Assembly (NCBI GenBank): GCA_020348625.1
Contig: CP070752.1
Coordinates: forward strand, 2,042,417-2,066,489
Origin: Deltaproteobacteria bacterium
GTDB lineage: Bacteria; Desulfobacterota; DSM-4660; Desulfatiglandales; B25-G16
Direction: 5' to 3'
DNA: 24,073 nucleotides
Under the pieces are notes generated by a model. It made no database searches and had not been told where the DNA came from. It worked only from the letters and a program-made list of their open reading frames with translations. Position 1 is the first letter of the stretch. Each line of letters opens with the position of its first letter. The translations under genes and the position numbers were made by a program. Of the stretch, positions 16,289-24,024 are shown in pieces.

Positions 16289-16500
16289 AGTTCCCTGAGT
16301 CTCTACTGGACACCGTTGTCCCTGAGCGACATTCGCGGAAGCGGTGGGGCACCCCCCGAGGGTGAGCAGGAAGGGGAAAGCCCCGCCTTTAGAGCGGGGA
16401 AGGGGTAGGCATTCCCCACCTGCGAACCCCGGGAGGGTCACCGCGAGAGCATGGGAGCAAATGCACAATGGTGTTCACTTGTCAAAGACATAAGTCTTTG
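16289..16500 (+). mobile_element. Possible decayed right end of an IS200/IS605-type element
   Basis: A plus-strand open stretch of 39 codons (16289-16405, stop TAG at 16406-16408) ends in GESPAFRAGKG, resembling tails I recall from TnpB proteins. The DNA coding for it contains CCCCGC-CTTTAGA-GCGGGG, a stem like the one at the 3' end of TnpB-associated omega RNAs. Further G/C stems follow (GGGG...CCCC at about 16402-16417). A perfect 7-bp hairpin at 16483-16500 would suit a right-end hairpin. No intact tnpA or tnpB and no left end are present; upstream lies the promoter of the EF-Tu-like gene. The match is from memory of the family, so confidence is modest. An unrelated structured RNA or repeat is the main alternative. 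Confidence 0.35.
16483..16500. repeat. Perfect hairpin CAAAGAC-ATAA-GTCTTTG
   Basis: Seven-base perfect arms (16483-16489 and 16494-16500) flank a 4-base loop. There is no run of T after it on either strand, so it does not look like an intrinsic terminator. Its position downstream of the omega-RNA-like stem fits the subterminal hairpin of an IS200/IS605 right end. Confidence 0.6.
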
Positions 16501-16681
16501 CAGAGCCAATACGTTGCAGACACGTCGCGGAAAACTCAGGAAACTAAAGCTATAATAACCCCTGAAAGGGCAAGCGCCGTATGGGTGTAAGGTGGACGTT
16601 CATCTAGCGGGGTCAGGAAGCGCAGGAGATCCGCATCGACTTTGCCTGGAGGTCGGCTTTCATGAAAGGCCGACAATTGTA
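16501..16681. other. Non-coding stretch between the element remnant and the ABC cassette
   Basis: No supportable gene on either strand. An imperfect inverted repeat at 16652-16674 (GTCGGC-TTT...AAA-G-GCCGAC, 6 plus 3 bp with one bulge) lies just before the candidate cassette promoter. A perfect TATAAT at 16551-16556 has no -35 at the right distance. With 16270-16500 and 16682-16782 this makes the longest gene-free stretch of the window, 513 bases. Confidence 0.5.
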
Positions 16682-16710
16682 TTGACATCGGAGCGGTTTT
16701 CTATTAAGGT
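16682..16710 (+). promoter_or_regulatory. Candidate promoter of the NEW3-ABC cassette
   Basis: A perfect TTGACA (16682-16687) is followed at 17 bases by TAAGGT (16705-16710, 3 of 6) or at 14 bases by TATTAA (16702-16707). Neither -10 is convincing. It lies about 70 bases upstream of the first cassette gene and right after an inverted repeat. Low-confidence pattern match. Confidence 0.3.
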
Positions 16711-16782
16711 CTGCAACCTTGAATAACAAGCCCTTGATTGGACTTGCGATAGATTATCCGACCAAACCCAAGGAGGAACACC

Positions 16783-18000
16783 ATGACAACAAGAGTATCG
16801 AGCACCCTGTGGATCCTGTTCGTGATCCTAACCTTTGCCCTCGGCACTGCAGTGCTGTGCCCTGCTTCTGCCGCCGAGCAGACGGACAAGAAAGACACCC
16901 GCCCCGACCGCGGCCTCTCCGTTGCCTTCGAGTACCCGGGCGTGGTGATCAACGAAGGAGACGATGCCAGTGTGGATCTCATCGTTAAAAACAAGGGAAA
17001 ACAGGATGAGTCCATTCTGTTCACCATCACCCAATCGCCCAAGGGATGGGACACGCGCATCAAGACCTATAGCTTCGGCATCTCGGGTGTATACGTGCCC
17101 GAGGACGATGACAAAAGGGTCCAGTTTAACGCCAAGCCCGAAAAGGATACCAAACCGGGCACCTACACCTTTAAGGTATCCGCCCAAAGCGCTGACGGCT
17201 CCCTGACTGCCTCCCCCACCCTCACGATCACCCTCACCGAAAAGGAAGCGGAGAAAGGCGAGATAGAGCTCACCACCTCCTATCCGGTGCTCAGGGGCCC
17301 CAACGATGCCAAGTTCGAGTTCTCCCTGGATGTGAAAAACAAGATCGACAAGGAGGCCCTCTTTAACCTCACCGCTACCGTGCCCAAGAACTGGCAGGCC
17401 AACTTCAAGCCCCCCTATGAGGACAAATACATCTCATCTCTGCGGCTCAAAGACGATGAGAGCAAGAGTCTGAACGTGGAGGTTACCCCTGACCGGTTCG
17501 CCACTGCCGGCGAGTACCGCATACCCGTCACCATCGGCGCTGGTGAGGCAAAGGCAGAGGCAGAGCTTAAGGTCATCATCACCGGCACCTACACCATCGA
17601 AACCGGCACGGCCAGCGGGCTTTTATCTTTAACCACGGAAAAGGGAAGCCCCGGCAGCATGTCGGTGTATATCAAAAACACCGGCTCAGCCCCTGCCAGC
17701 AATATCGAATTTCTCTCCATCAAACCGGAGAACTGGAAGGTGGAGTTCGACCCAGAGACCATCCCCACCATCGAGCCCGGGGACCTCAAGCAGGTAGAGG
17801 TGAGCATCACCCCTGCTGCCGAGGCCCTGGTGGGAGACTATGCCGTGGGGGTGAACATCAAGGGCGAGAAGAGCAGTGATGATCTGGAGTTCAGGGTCAC
17901 GGTCAAGGCATCGGCTGCCTGGGGCTGGATCGGCATTGGCATTATCATCCTCGTGATCCTGGGCCTGTTTGCCCTGTTCGTGACCTTCGGAAGGAGGTAG
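16783..18000 (+). CDS. Secreted, membrane-anchored protein with three NEW3-type Ig-like repeats
   Basis: A 405-residue protein with a signal peptide (hydrophobic 9-26, likely cut after ASA at 28-30), three extracytoplasmic Ig-like repeats and one C-terminal membrane helix (about 380-402) ending in GRR. The repeats (about 45-153, 159-268, 272-377) share visible landmarks: PKGWDTRI, PKNWQANF, PENWKVEF, and later KPGTYTFKV, TAGEYRIPV, LVGDYAVGV. This is the NPCBM-associated NEW3 type. AAGGAGG sits 6 bases before the ATG. The ABC ATPase gene starts 2 bases after its stop, so it is probably the extracytoplasmic partner of that transporter. It is not a typical solute-binding protein, and its ligand is unknown. 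Codon use is visibly richer in C- and G-ending codons than in the flanking genes. Confidence 0.87.
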   Translation: MTTRVSSTLWILFVILTFALGTAVLCPASAAEQTDKKDTRPDRGLSVAFEYPGVVINEGDDASVDLIVKNKGKQDESILFTITQSPKGWDTRIKTYSFGISGVYVPEDDDKRVQFNAKPEKDTKPGTYTFKVSAQSADGSLTASPTLTITLTEKEAEKGEIELTTSYPVLRGPNDAKFEFSLDVKNKIDKEALFNLTATVPKNWQANFKPPYEDKYISSLRLKDDESKSLNVEVTPDRFATAGEYRIPVTIGAGEAKAEAELKVIITGTYTIETGTASGLLSLTTEKGSPGSMSVYIKNTGSAPASNIEFLSIKPENWKVEFDPETIPTIEPGDLKQVEVSITPAAEALVGDYAVGVNIKGEKSSDDLEFRVTVKASAAWGWIGIGIIILVILGLFALFVTFGRR

Positions 18001-18002
18001 GC

Positions 18003-18761
18003 ATGGCAGCACAACCCGTTATCGAGACCCAGAGCTTAACCAAGCGCTACGGCACTACCACGGCGGTGGATGATCTGAGCTTGACCATTAAGGCAGGGGA
18101 GATCTTCGGGTTTCTGGGGCCCAATGGCTCGGGCAAGACCACGACCCTTCTCATGCTTCTGGGCTTAACCGAGGCAACCAGTGGGAGCGCAACGGTGGCC
18201 GGATTCAACCCCACCAAGGAGGCCATCAAGGTCAAGCGCATGGTGGGCTATATCCCCGAAAATATCGGCTTCTACGAGGATATGAACGGCATCGAGAACC
18301 TCCGGTTCATCGCCCGGCTCAACAGTATCCCTGATGAGACCAGCAGCCCCAAGATCGATGAGGCCCTGGAGCGGGTGGGATTGAAAGACGATGCCTTCAA
18401 GAAGGTAGCCGCCTTCTCCCGGGGCATGCGCCAGAGACTGGCCATCGCCGAGATCCTGATCAAGGAGCCCCAGATCGCCTTTCTGGATGAGCCCACCTTA
18501 GGGCTGGACCCGGAGGGCACCACCTTGATCATCGACTACATCAAATCGTTGAGCCGGGAGCACCATATCACCATTCTCCTCTCTTCCCACGACCTCACCC
18601 AGGTCCAGAGGATCGCCGATCGGATCGGGATCATGATCCACGGCAAGCTCATCGCCGAAGGGCCCCTGAAAAAACTGGCCCACGAGAAGCTGGGGGTGGA
18701 GGATAAGGAGATCTCTCTCGATGAGGTATACATGAAATACTTTCAGGAGGTGTCAGCATGA
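18003..18761 (+). CDS. ABC transporter ATP-binding protein (ABC-2 / NatA type)
   Basis: Cytoplasmic ATPase of an ABC-2 transporter, 252 residues. Walker A is GPNGSGKTT (39-47), the signature is a divergent FSRGMRQ (138-144) in place of LSGGQ, Walker B is IAFLDEPTLGLDP (158-170) and the H-loop is LLSSH (192-196). The Q-loop position reads VGYIPEN (81-87), as in many NatA/CcmA-like proteins of this class. Its start is 2 bases after the upstream gene and its stop overlaps the permease start as ATGA (18758-18761), so the three genes form one translationally coupled unit. ABC-2 systems usually export; the substrate here is unknown. Confidence 0.95.
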   Translation: MAAQPVIETQSLTKRYGTTTAVDDLSLTIKAGEIFGFLGPNGSGKTTTLLMLLGLTEATSGSATVAGFNPTKEAIKVKRMVGYIPENIGFYEDMNGIENLRFIARLNSIPDETSSPKIDEALERVGLKDDAFKKVAAFSRGMRQRLAIAEILIKEPQIAFLDEPTLGLDPEGTTLIIDYIKSLSREHHITILLSSHDLTQVQRIADRIGIMIHGKLIAEGPLKKLAHEKLGVEDKEISLDEVYMKYFQEVSA

Positions 18762-19720
18762 ACGGGATCAACGCCATTGTCAGAAAGGAGCTGGCCGATC
18801 ACTTCAGCAGCTACCGGTTCATCATCCTCTTTGCCCTCATCGCCATGGTGAGTCTGATCACCACCTACATGGTGGGCATGGGGTTAAAAGAAGAGCTCGC
18901 AGGGGTTGCCAAGCCCAGCTTTGTCTTTCTCATGCTCTTTACCTCAACGGGCCCCCTGTTCTCCCTGGTCCAGTTCGTGGCCTTCTTCGGGCCCTTAATT
19001 GGATTAGTTCTGGGCTTTGACTCCATCAACCGGGAGCGCTCTACCGGCACCCTCTCGAAACTCGCCTCACAGCCCATCTACCGGGATGCCATCATCAACG
19101 GGAAGTTCCTCTCCGGGGTGGTAACCATCAGTATCATGCTCGCCTCAATCCTGTTGGTAGTCACCGGTCTGGGGCTGACCTTGATCGGGGTGGTGCCCGG
19201 GGTTGAGGAGGTGTGGCGGCTGATTATTTATCTCGTGATCTCTATCTTCTATATCGCCTTCTGGCTGGGGATCAGTATCTTATTCTCAATCCTCTTTCGC
19301 GGTATTGCCACCTCTGCCCTGGCCACCTTGGCCATCTGGATCTTCTTCTCCTTTTTCATCTCCATGGGTGCCACGGTGGTGGCCAATGCGGTGGTGCCGA
19401 TTGATCAGACAAACCAGGACAACCCCCAGGTGGTGCTCAAACACCTCAAGGTCCAGCGCGTGGTCTCGCTCATCTCCCCCATGCAACTGTATAACGATTC
19501 CACGGCCATCGTTATCGATCCCACCAGGAAGACCACCCGGTCCTTCGTGCTCATGGGCCCAATGGAGCGGCTGTCTCTGTCTAGATTTAATCGTCCCTTG
19601 GCCTTGGCTCAGAGTATCTACGTGGTCATCCCCCATATCATCAGCCTCATCGCCATCACGGTGATCTGCTTTGGGGTGTCGTATACCGTGTTCATGAGGC
19701 AGGAGATACGGTCGGCATAA
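18758..19720 (+). CDS. ABC-2 type transporter permease
   Basis: Integral membrane partner of the preceding ATPase, 320 residues with about six membrane segments (approximately 20-40, 66-87, 116-146, 155-180, 185-212 and 287-313). The cytoplasmic segment INRERSTGTLSKLASQPI (90-107) is the ABC-2/NosY-type permease signature. A polar loop (about 213-280) between the last two segments is large for the size of the protein and may be extracytoplasmic, where it could meet the NEW3 protein; that is inference. The ATG overlaps the ATPase stop by four bases, and AGGAGG lies upstream. It resembles NosY- and GldF-like permeases, but no nos or gliding gene is nearby. Confidence 0.93.
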   Translation: MNGINAIVRKELADHFSSYRFIILFALIAMVSLITTYMVGMGLKEELAGVAKPSFVFLMLFTSTGPLFSLVQFVAFFGPLIGLVLGFDSINRERSTGTLSKLASQPIYRDAIINGKFLSGVVTISIMLASILLVVTGLGLTLIGVVPGVEEVWRLIIYLVISIFYIAFWLGISILFSILFRGIATSALATLAIWIFFSFFISMGATVVANAVVPIDQTNQDNPQVVLKHLKVQRVVSLISPMQLYNDSTAIVIDPTRKTTRSFVLMGPMERLSLSRFNRPLALAQSIYVVIPHIISLIAITVICFGVSYTVFMRQEIRSA

Positions 19721-19789
19721 GGGGTACTCCGCAACGTCAAGCGCTGCTTTGGTTTTTTGTGAAATAAGATATGAGGCGCAGCGGAGATT

Positions 19790-20455
19790 ATGGCAACACA
19801 GATTACGGATGAGGTGTGGCAGGTCGGCGGAGGTAGTTTGACGGATCCTGCGGATGCTGCCATCTACCTGGTGTGCTTTGGTGATCGTGCGGCCCTCATT
19901 GATGCCGGTACGGGCAGGAGACATGATAGACTGCGGTCGAATATTTTAGAGTGCGGTGTGGATGCGTTGGAAATCGAGTATCTCTTGTTAACACATTGCC
20001 ACTTTGATCACACCGGTGGAGCCGAGCAGGCAAGGGAGGCATTTGGGTGTAAGATCGTAGCACACGAATTAGATGCCCCGTATCTGGAAACGGGCGATAA
20101 TGATGTTACCGGAGCCCGGTGGTATGGTGCAGCGCTTAAGCCCTTTCAGGTGGACCACAAGATTACCTCTTCTCGAGAATCATTTGTACTCGGCAACGGC
20201 ACAATCGAATCCTTCCATACCCCGGGACATTCACCGGGCTCGGTAGTATACCTAGTGGAGTCTTCTGGCAAGAAGATCCTATTCGGCCAGGATGTTCACG
20301 GTCCATTAGATGCCACCCTTTTGTCTGACAGGGGAGACTATATCAGATCCCTCGAATTCCTCCTTACTCTCAAGGCCGACATCCTCTGTGAAGGTCATTT
20401 TGGGATATTCCAGGGCCGGGAAGACATCGATGATTACATAACGTCATTTCTATAA
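19790..20455 (+). CDS. Metallo-beta-lactamase-fold hydrolase
   Basis: Cytosolic MBL-fold enzyme of 221 residues. All metal ligands are visible: THCHFDH (His69, His71, Asp73, His74), His147 in TPGHSPGS, Asp168 in FGQDVHG and His203 in EGHFG. This is the two-metal glyoxalase II-like set, but the substrate cannot be read from the sequence; thioester hydrolase is one possibility. GGAG lies upstream of the ATG. It starts 69 bases after the ABC permease in the same direction. Its codon use looks more like the rest of the window than the cassette, so it is probably not part of that cassette. Confidence 0.93.
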   Translation: MATQITDEVWQVGGGSLTDPADAAIYLVCFGDRAALIDAGTGRRHDRLRSNILECGVDALEIEYLLLTHCHFDHTGGAEQAREAFGCKIVAHELDAPYLETGDNDVTGARWYGAALKPFQVDHKITSSRESFVLGNGTIESFHTPGHSPGSVVYLVESSGKKILFGQDVHGPLDATLLSDRGDYIRSLEFLLTLKADILCEGHFGIFQGREDIDDYITSFL

Positions 20456-20739
20456 CCGCTCTCTGTTTCAGCCGTTAGGTCCTGTAACGGGCAGGTAAGG
20501 CCCTTAGATGTCCTTGCTGTGAGTAAGCCGTGGGCCAATCCGTTTCTTTCCTACAGGGTAGCGTTAGCGAACCGGCTTTTGCGCGGCCTCAGGCAGCACT
20601 AACTGAAGGGAAATAATGATATGCCCCAATAGTGCCGATAACACAGGTAACACTGATCAGATGAAGAGTGATTTCTCTATTCTTCTCCCTGACCTCATGT
20701 ACACTTACTGGGAAGGCTGGAGAACTCGGGCTTGATATA
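20456..20739. other. Gap upstream of the phosphate transporter
   Basis: A 284-base gap with no convincing gene. A hairpin CCGTTA (20472-20477) with TAACGG (20485-20490) lies just after the hydrolase stop, without a T run, so it is at best a weak terminator. I see no clear sigma-70 promoter and no phosphate-regulon (Pho box) repeats that I would defend. An in-frame GTG at 20668 could extend the transporter by 24 residues, but the family N-terminus argues against it. Confidence 0.4.
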
Positions 20740-21666
20740 ATGTGGAAACTAATATCAGGCATTTTTCTGGGCTGGACCTTGGGCAGTAATGATGCTGCCA
20801 ATGTCTTCGGTACCGCGGTGGCTGCCAAGATTGTTCGGTATCGCACAGCGATTATGCTGACCTCGGTATTCGTGATTCTGGGGGCATTGGCAGAGGGAGA
20901 GAAGTGCTTTTCCACGGTGGGGGGGCTTTCTTACCTGACACCGCAGACTGCCTTTTGCGCTGCACTGGCAGCTGGTGTAGTCATGTTCGTCTTGACCTAT
21001 TTTGCCCTACCTAGCTCCACTTCCCAGGCGATTATTGGGGCTATCTTGGGGGCCGGGCTGGTTTCAGGAACACCTGATCTCTCTGTTCTGCTAAAAATCA
21101 CCATATGCTGGGTGCTCACCCCGGTAGGCGGCATCATGTTCAGCTTTGCCCTCTATCACCTGGTGGGATTCTTCATTGCCCGGTATATCGTCAGCCTGCA
21201 GAAGCGGTCTTTCGTCATTTTCTGGAGCCTCATATTGGCGGGATGTCTGGGTGCCTATGCCCTGGGGTCCAATAACGTGGCCAATGTCACCGGAGTGTAC
21301 GTGGGTACCGGTATGCTCACCCCTTTCGAAGGGTTGCTCATCGGTAGCTTGAGCATTGCTGGCGGCGCCATGACTTACAGCAAGAAGGTCATGATGACGG
21401 TAGGGAGTAAGATCACTGCCCTTGATGAATATTCAGCATTGATTGCCCAGCTCTCAGGCGCTCTCACGGTTGAGATATTTACCCAGGTGGGAGTACCGGT
21501 TTCTTCGTCTCAAGCCATTGTAGGGGGAGTCGCCGGAGTCGGTTTGGTGAAGGGCGCAAGAACTGTCAGCACGCGGACGCTGCTTGAGATAGCCATCGGC
21601 TGGGTATGCACACCGATTTCGGCCGGCATCATCTCCTATGTTTTGACAGCACTATATTATGTTTAG
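20740..21666 (+). CDS. Inorganic phosphate transporter, PiT family
   Basis: Integral membrane, cation-coupled phosphate permease of 308 residues. It has the internal duplication of the family: GSNDAANVFG (15-24) is mirrored by GSNNVANVTG (176-185), and SSTSQAIIG (92-100) by SSSQAIVGG (255-263). About ten hydrophobic segments run through the protein. I chose the ATG at 20740 because MWKLISGIFLGW is the usual PiT opening; the 24 extra residues from a GTG at 20668 have no family match. The ribosome-binding site is weak. The next gene, a DUF47 protein, follows 14 bases after the stop, and PiT-DUF47 pairs are widespread. Confidence 0.95.
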   Translation: MWKLISGIFLGWTLGSNDAANVFGTAVAAKIVRYRTAIMLTSVFVILGALAEGEKCFSTVGGLSYLTPQTAFCAALAAGVVMFVLTYFALPSSTSQAIIGAILGAGLVSGTPDLSVLLKITICWVLTPVGGIMFSFALYHLVGFFIARYIVSLQKRSFVIFWSLILAGCLGAYALGSNNVANVTGVYVGTGMLTPFEGLLIGSLSIAGGAMTYSKKVMMTVGSKITALDEYSALIAQLSGALTVEIFTQVGVPVSSSQAIVGGVAGVGLVKGARTVSTRTLLEIAIGWVCTPISAGIISYVLTALYYV

Positions 21667-21680
21667 AGGAGGTAACCACT

Positions 21681-22325
21681 ATGCCATTTAAAAAAGAGAA
21701 AGAGATAAACAAGCTAATCCTGAAACACCTCGATAGTGTGTGCAGCTGCCTCCAGCTTGCACGCGAGACGGTCAAGGAATATCTCAACGATAATCTAGAA
21801 GAGTCAAAGTCGCTGGCACTCAAGGTGGACAAATGTGAAACGGAAACAGATGGCATCCTGCGCGAGATAATGAGCCGACTTTACTCGGGTGCCTATCTTC
21901 CCTCGCTCAGGTCGGATATCTTTCACCTCATCCAGTATCTCGACGGCGTGGCCAATGCTGCCGAGGCCTGTTGTGATTTCTTCCTCGACCAGCGACCTGA
22001 TATCCCCGATACTATGAAACCTCGATTTCAAAGCATCATGGAAAAATCAATCGCATCCTGTACCCCATTGAGTGAATCAGTAAGCTCGTTTTTCAAGAAT
22101 GAGGATATCGAAACAATCCGGGAAAGGGCAAAAGAGGTGGGGATTATGGAGTCAGATGTGGATAAGGAGGAATGGGATTTGACCCGGGATATCTTTAAGA
22201 CCGATCTGGACTACGGCCACAAGATTCACCTGAAACAATGCCTTGAGGGTATCGTGACGATCTCCGACCGGGCCGAAGATACGTCAGACCAGCTGCAACT
22301 GATTATCATAAAGGGTGGTTTGTAA
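21681..22325 (+). CDS. DUF47 / TIGR00153-type PhoU-like protein, PiT partner
   Basis: Cytosolic all-helical protein of 214 residues, rich in charged residues throughout and related to PhoU. In other bacteria DUF47 proteins encoded beside PiT modulate the transporter; that role is inferred here from adjacency. Helical heptad-like stretches occur at about 10-60 and 80-120. The ATG at 21681 has GAGGAGGT 8 bases upstream, a near-perfect ribosome-binding site. An upstream in-frame ATG at 21606 lies inside the PiT gene and is unlikely. It is the last gene of this plus-strand group and converges with nifS. Confidence 0.93.
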   Translation: MPFKKEKEINKLILKHLDSVCSCLQLARETVKEYLNDNLEESKSLALKVDKCETETDGILREIMSRLYSGAYLPSLRSDIFHLIQYLDGVANAAEACCDFFLDQRPDIPDTMKPRFQSIMEKSIASCTPLSESVSSFFKNEDIETIRERAKEVGIMESDVDKEEWDLTRDIFKTDLDYGHKIHLKQCLEGIVTISDRAEDTSDQLQLIIIKGGL

Positions 22326-22391
22326 ACAATAAGTAGGGGAGAGGCCCTGAGGTATATGCCTCAAACTAAGCCCTTTAAAGGCAATTGACGG
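22326..22391. other. Convergent gap between the DUF47 gene and nifS
   Basis: A 66-base gap where transcripts from both sides meet. It holds a 5-bp stem TGAGG-TATATG-CCTCA and the 10-base palindrome CCTTTAAAGG. Either could help end transcription on both strands, but neither has the T run of a classical intrinsic terminator. Confidence 0.35.
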
Positions 22392-23564
22392 TCAGAACGA
22401 TTTCGCCCCGTTCCATTGAGAAGAAATTCCTCTCAAATGCTGGACAGCATCGCCTAAAGCGCTAACCGTGTAATCCACCTCTTCCTCGGTATTTTCCCTG
22501 CCAAAGGAGATACGTATCGATCCTTGTGCAAGCTCTGGCGATACGCCCATTGCGGTCAAGACATGTGACGGTTCGGGATCACCGGTTGTGCAAGCCGACC
22601 CAGAAGATGCGGCAATGCCTTTGAGATCTAGGTGGAGAAGAACGGATTCGGCCTCGACCGAGGCAAAACCGATACAACTAGTATGGGGAAGCCTTTCTCC
22701 CTGAGCGCTATGGATTACCACCCCATCAAGGGCATGTAACAATCCTGATTCCAGTTTATTTCGCAAGGACTTAACCATTTTCCGGTAGGTATCTATTTCA
22801 TTTACCGCGATCTTTACGGCACGGGCGAAACCTACAATAGCGGCGATATTCTCGGTGCCCGCCCTTAGACCTCGTTCTTGATGCCCTCCTGTAATCATGG
22901 GTGCTAGCCCAATACCATCCCTCACATAGAGGGCGCCTATTCCCTGGGGTCCGTATATCTTGTGTGAAGAAAGCGTGAGCAGATCGATGTTCAGCTTCTC
23001 TAGCTCTACAGGGCATTTTCCAATAGCCTGAACTGCATCGCAGTGAAACGGAATACCATATTCCCGTGCAATCCTGCCTAGTTCCGCAACGGGTTGGATT
23101 ACGCCGGTTTCGTTATTTGCAAACATCACGCTTATAAGAACGGTATCTTTCCTGATGGCCTTGTGCACCTCATGAGGATCAATGCTTCCCTGACTATCTA
23201 CGGGGAGGTATGTTGCGGAAAAGCCCTCTTTTTCTAAGGCAGCACACGTCCTTAAGACGGCATGGTGTTCGATGGAGGAGGTGATGACATGCCCTTTTCT
23301 TTTTCCAGCGTGATAGGCAATTCCTCGCAGTGCCAGATTGTCGGCCTCTGTTCCGCCGCTCGTGAAAACGATCTCCTCCGGCTTACAACCTATGGTGTTG
23401 GCTATTATTCCCCTCGATTCCTCCAAGGCCTGCTTTGCAAGACGGCCATATGAATGTGGGCTGGAGGCATTTCCGAAAGCCCCCGTCATATAAGGCCTCA
23501 TCACCTCGAAAACGCGCGCATCCAAAGGAGTAGTGGCATTATGATCCAGATATATCCTTCTCAT
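22392..23564 (-). CDS. nifS: Cysteine desulfurase (NifS type)
   Basis: PLP enzyme that takes sulfur from cysteine and passes it as a persulfide to the Fe-S scaffold encoded just upstream. The 390 residues show the YLDHNATTPLD start, the SIEHHAV segment (97-103), FANNETG (148-154), the PLP lysine in SSHKIYGPQG (Lys202) and the catalytic Cys325 in SSGSACTTG (320-328). The ATG lies inside the 3' end of the scaffold gene (26-base overlap), which implies translational coupling. Whether it serves nitrogenase or general Fe-S assembly cannot be told: no nif structural gene is in the window, and this scaffold-desulfurase pair serves as the housekeeping system in many anaerobes. Confidence 0.96.
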   Translation of the reverse strand: MRRIYLDHNATTPLDARVFEVMRPYMTGAFGNASSPHSYGRLAKQALEESRGIIANTIGCKPEEIVFTSGGTEADNLALRGIAYHAGKRKGHVITSSIEHHAVLRTCAALEKEGFSATYLPVDSQGSIDPHEVHKAIRKDTVLISVMFANNETGVIQPVAELGRIAREYGIPFHCDAVQAIGKCPVELEKLNIDLLTLSSHKIYGPQGIGALYVRDGIGLAPMITGGHQERGLRAGTENIAAIVGFARAVKIAVNEIDTYRKMVKSLRNKLESGLLHALDGVVIHSAQGERLPHTSCIGFASVEAESVLLHLDLKGIAASSGSACTTGDPEPSHVLTAMGVSPELAQGSIRISFGRENTEEEVDYTVSALGDAVQHLRGISSQWNGAKSF

Positions 23565-24024
23565 GAACGGGCTCGACTTCTGGCTTTTGCTTTCTCAAAT
23601 AATCCTGTATGGCCTGCTGCACCGCCTGAACCCCCAAAAGTGAACAGTGCTTCTTGTGTGCCGGGATGCCGCCCAGGGCCAGGACGACATCATCGTCCGT
23701 TATCATCAGCGCGTCAACGGTGCTTTTTCCCTTGGCCAATTCCGTGACCATGCTGCTGGTTGAAATGGCACCCGGGCAACCAAAGGACTTAAACTTGATG
23801 TCGGAAATTATTCCGTTATCAACTCTTATGGAGACCTTCATCTGGTCGCCGCACGTGGGGTCTCCCACAACTGCCTCACCGTCGGGGTCCTCCAATTCCC
23901 CTACGTTACGGGGGTGCATGAAGTGCTCAATGACAATCTCGTTATAGAAGAGTATAGGCCCTGCAGGAAGCGAATCAGATGCCGGGTTTTTTTCAGGCAG
24001 ATCCTGAGAAGACTCCTCGCTCAA
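23539..24024 (-). CDS. nifU: Fe-S cluster scaffold protein (NifU N-terminal / IscU type)
   Basis: Scaffold on which 2Fe-2S clusters are built with sulfur from NifS. All three cluster cysteines are present: DPTCGDQM (Cys58, followed by Asp60), FGCPGAIS (Cys83) and KKHCSLL (Cys127). It has only the IscU-like domain; the 2Fe-2S and Nfu domains of full NifU are absent. About 25-37 residues precede the family start (YNEIVIEHFMHPRNVGE), more than in IscU. I chose the TTG at 24024 because AGAGGAG lies 8 bases upstream, giving 161 residues. A TTG at 24057 would give 172, with an in-frame TAG just before it. The frame is closed upstream inside the window, so the gene is complete. The second motif reads PGAIS where IscU has GSAIA. 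Confidence 0.9.
   Translation of the reverse strand: MSEESSQDLPEKNPASDSLPAGPILFYNEIVIEHFMHPRNVGELEDPDGEAVVGDPTCGDQMKVSIRVDNGIISDIKFKSFGCPGAISTSSMVTELAKGKSTVDALMITDDDVVLALGGIPAHKKHCSLLGVQAVQQAIQDYLRKQKPEVEPVHEKDISGS

Noticed and set aside
16247..16468. Minus-strand 73-codon open frame in the long intergenic stretch
   Set aside because: It crosses the -35 box of the EF-Tu-like gene, its translation shows no domain, and the open frame seems to follow from the G/C-rich hairpins.
16501..16681. Group II intron remnant
   Set aside because: Segments such as GCGCCGTATGGGTG recall intron domain V at first sight, but the conserved domain V stem and any reverse-transcriptase remnant are lacking.
19286..19924. 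212-codon minus-strand open frame opposite the ABC permease and the start of the MBL gene
   Set aside because: It runs antisense through two well-supported genes, has a low-complexity His/Gly/Asp-rich translation typical of GC-rich antisense frames, and has no recognisable domain.
20589..20915. Minus-strand 108-codon open frame upstream of and into the PiT gene
   Set aside because: It overlaps the well-supported transporter on the other strand and has no recognisable features.
22326..22391. Bidirectional intrinsic terminator between the DUF47 gene and nifS
   Set aside because: Short palindromes exist, but there is no stable GC stem followed by a T run on either strand, so I list the gap without calling a terminator.
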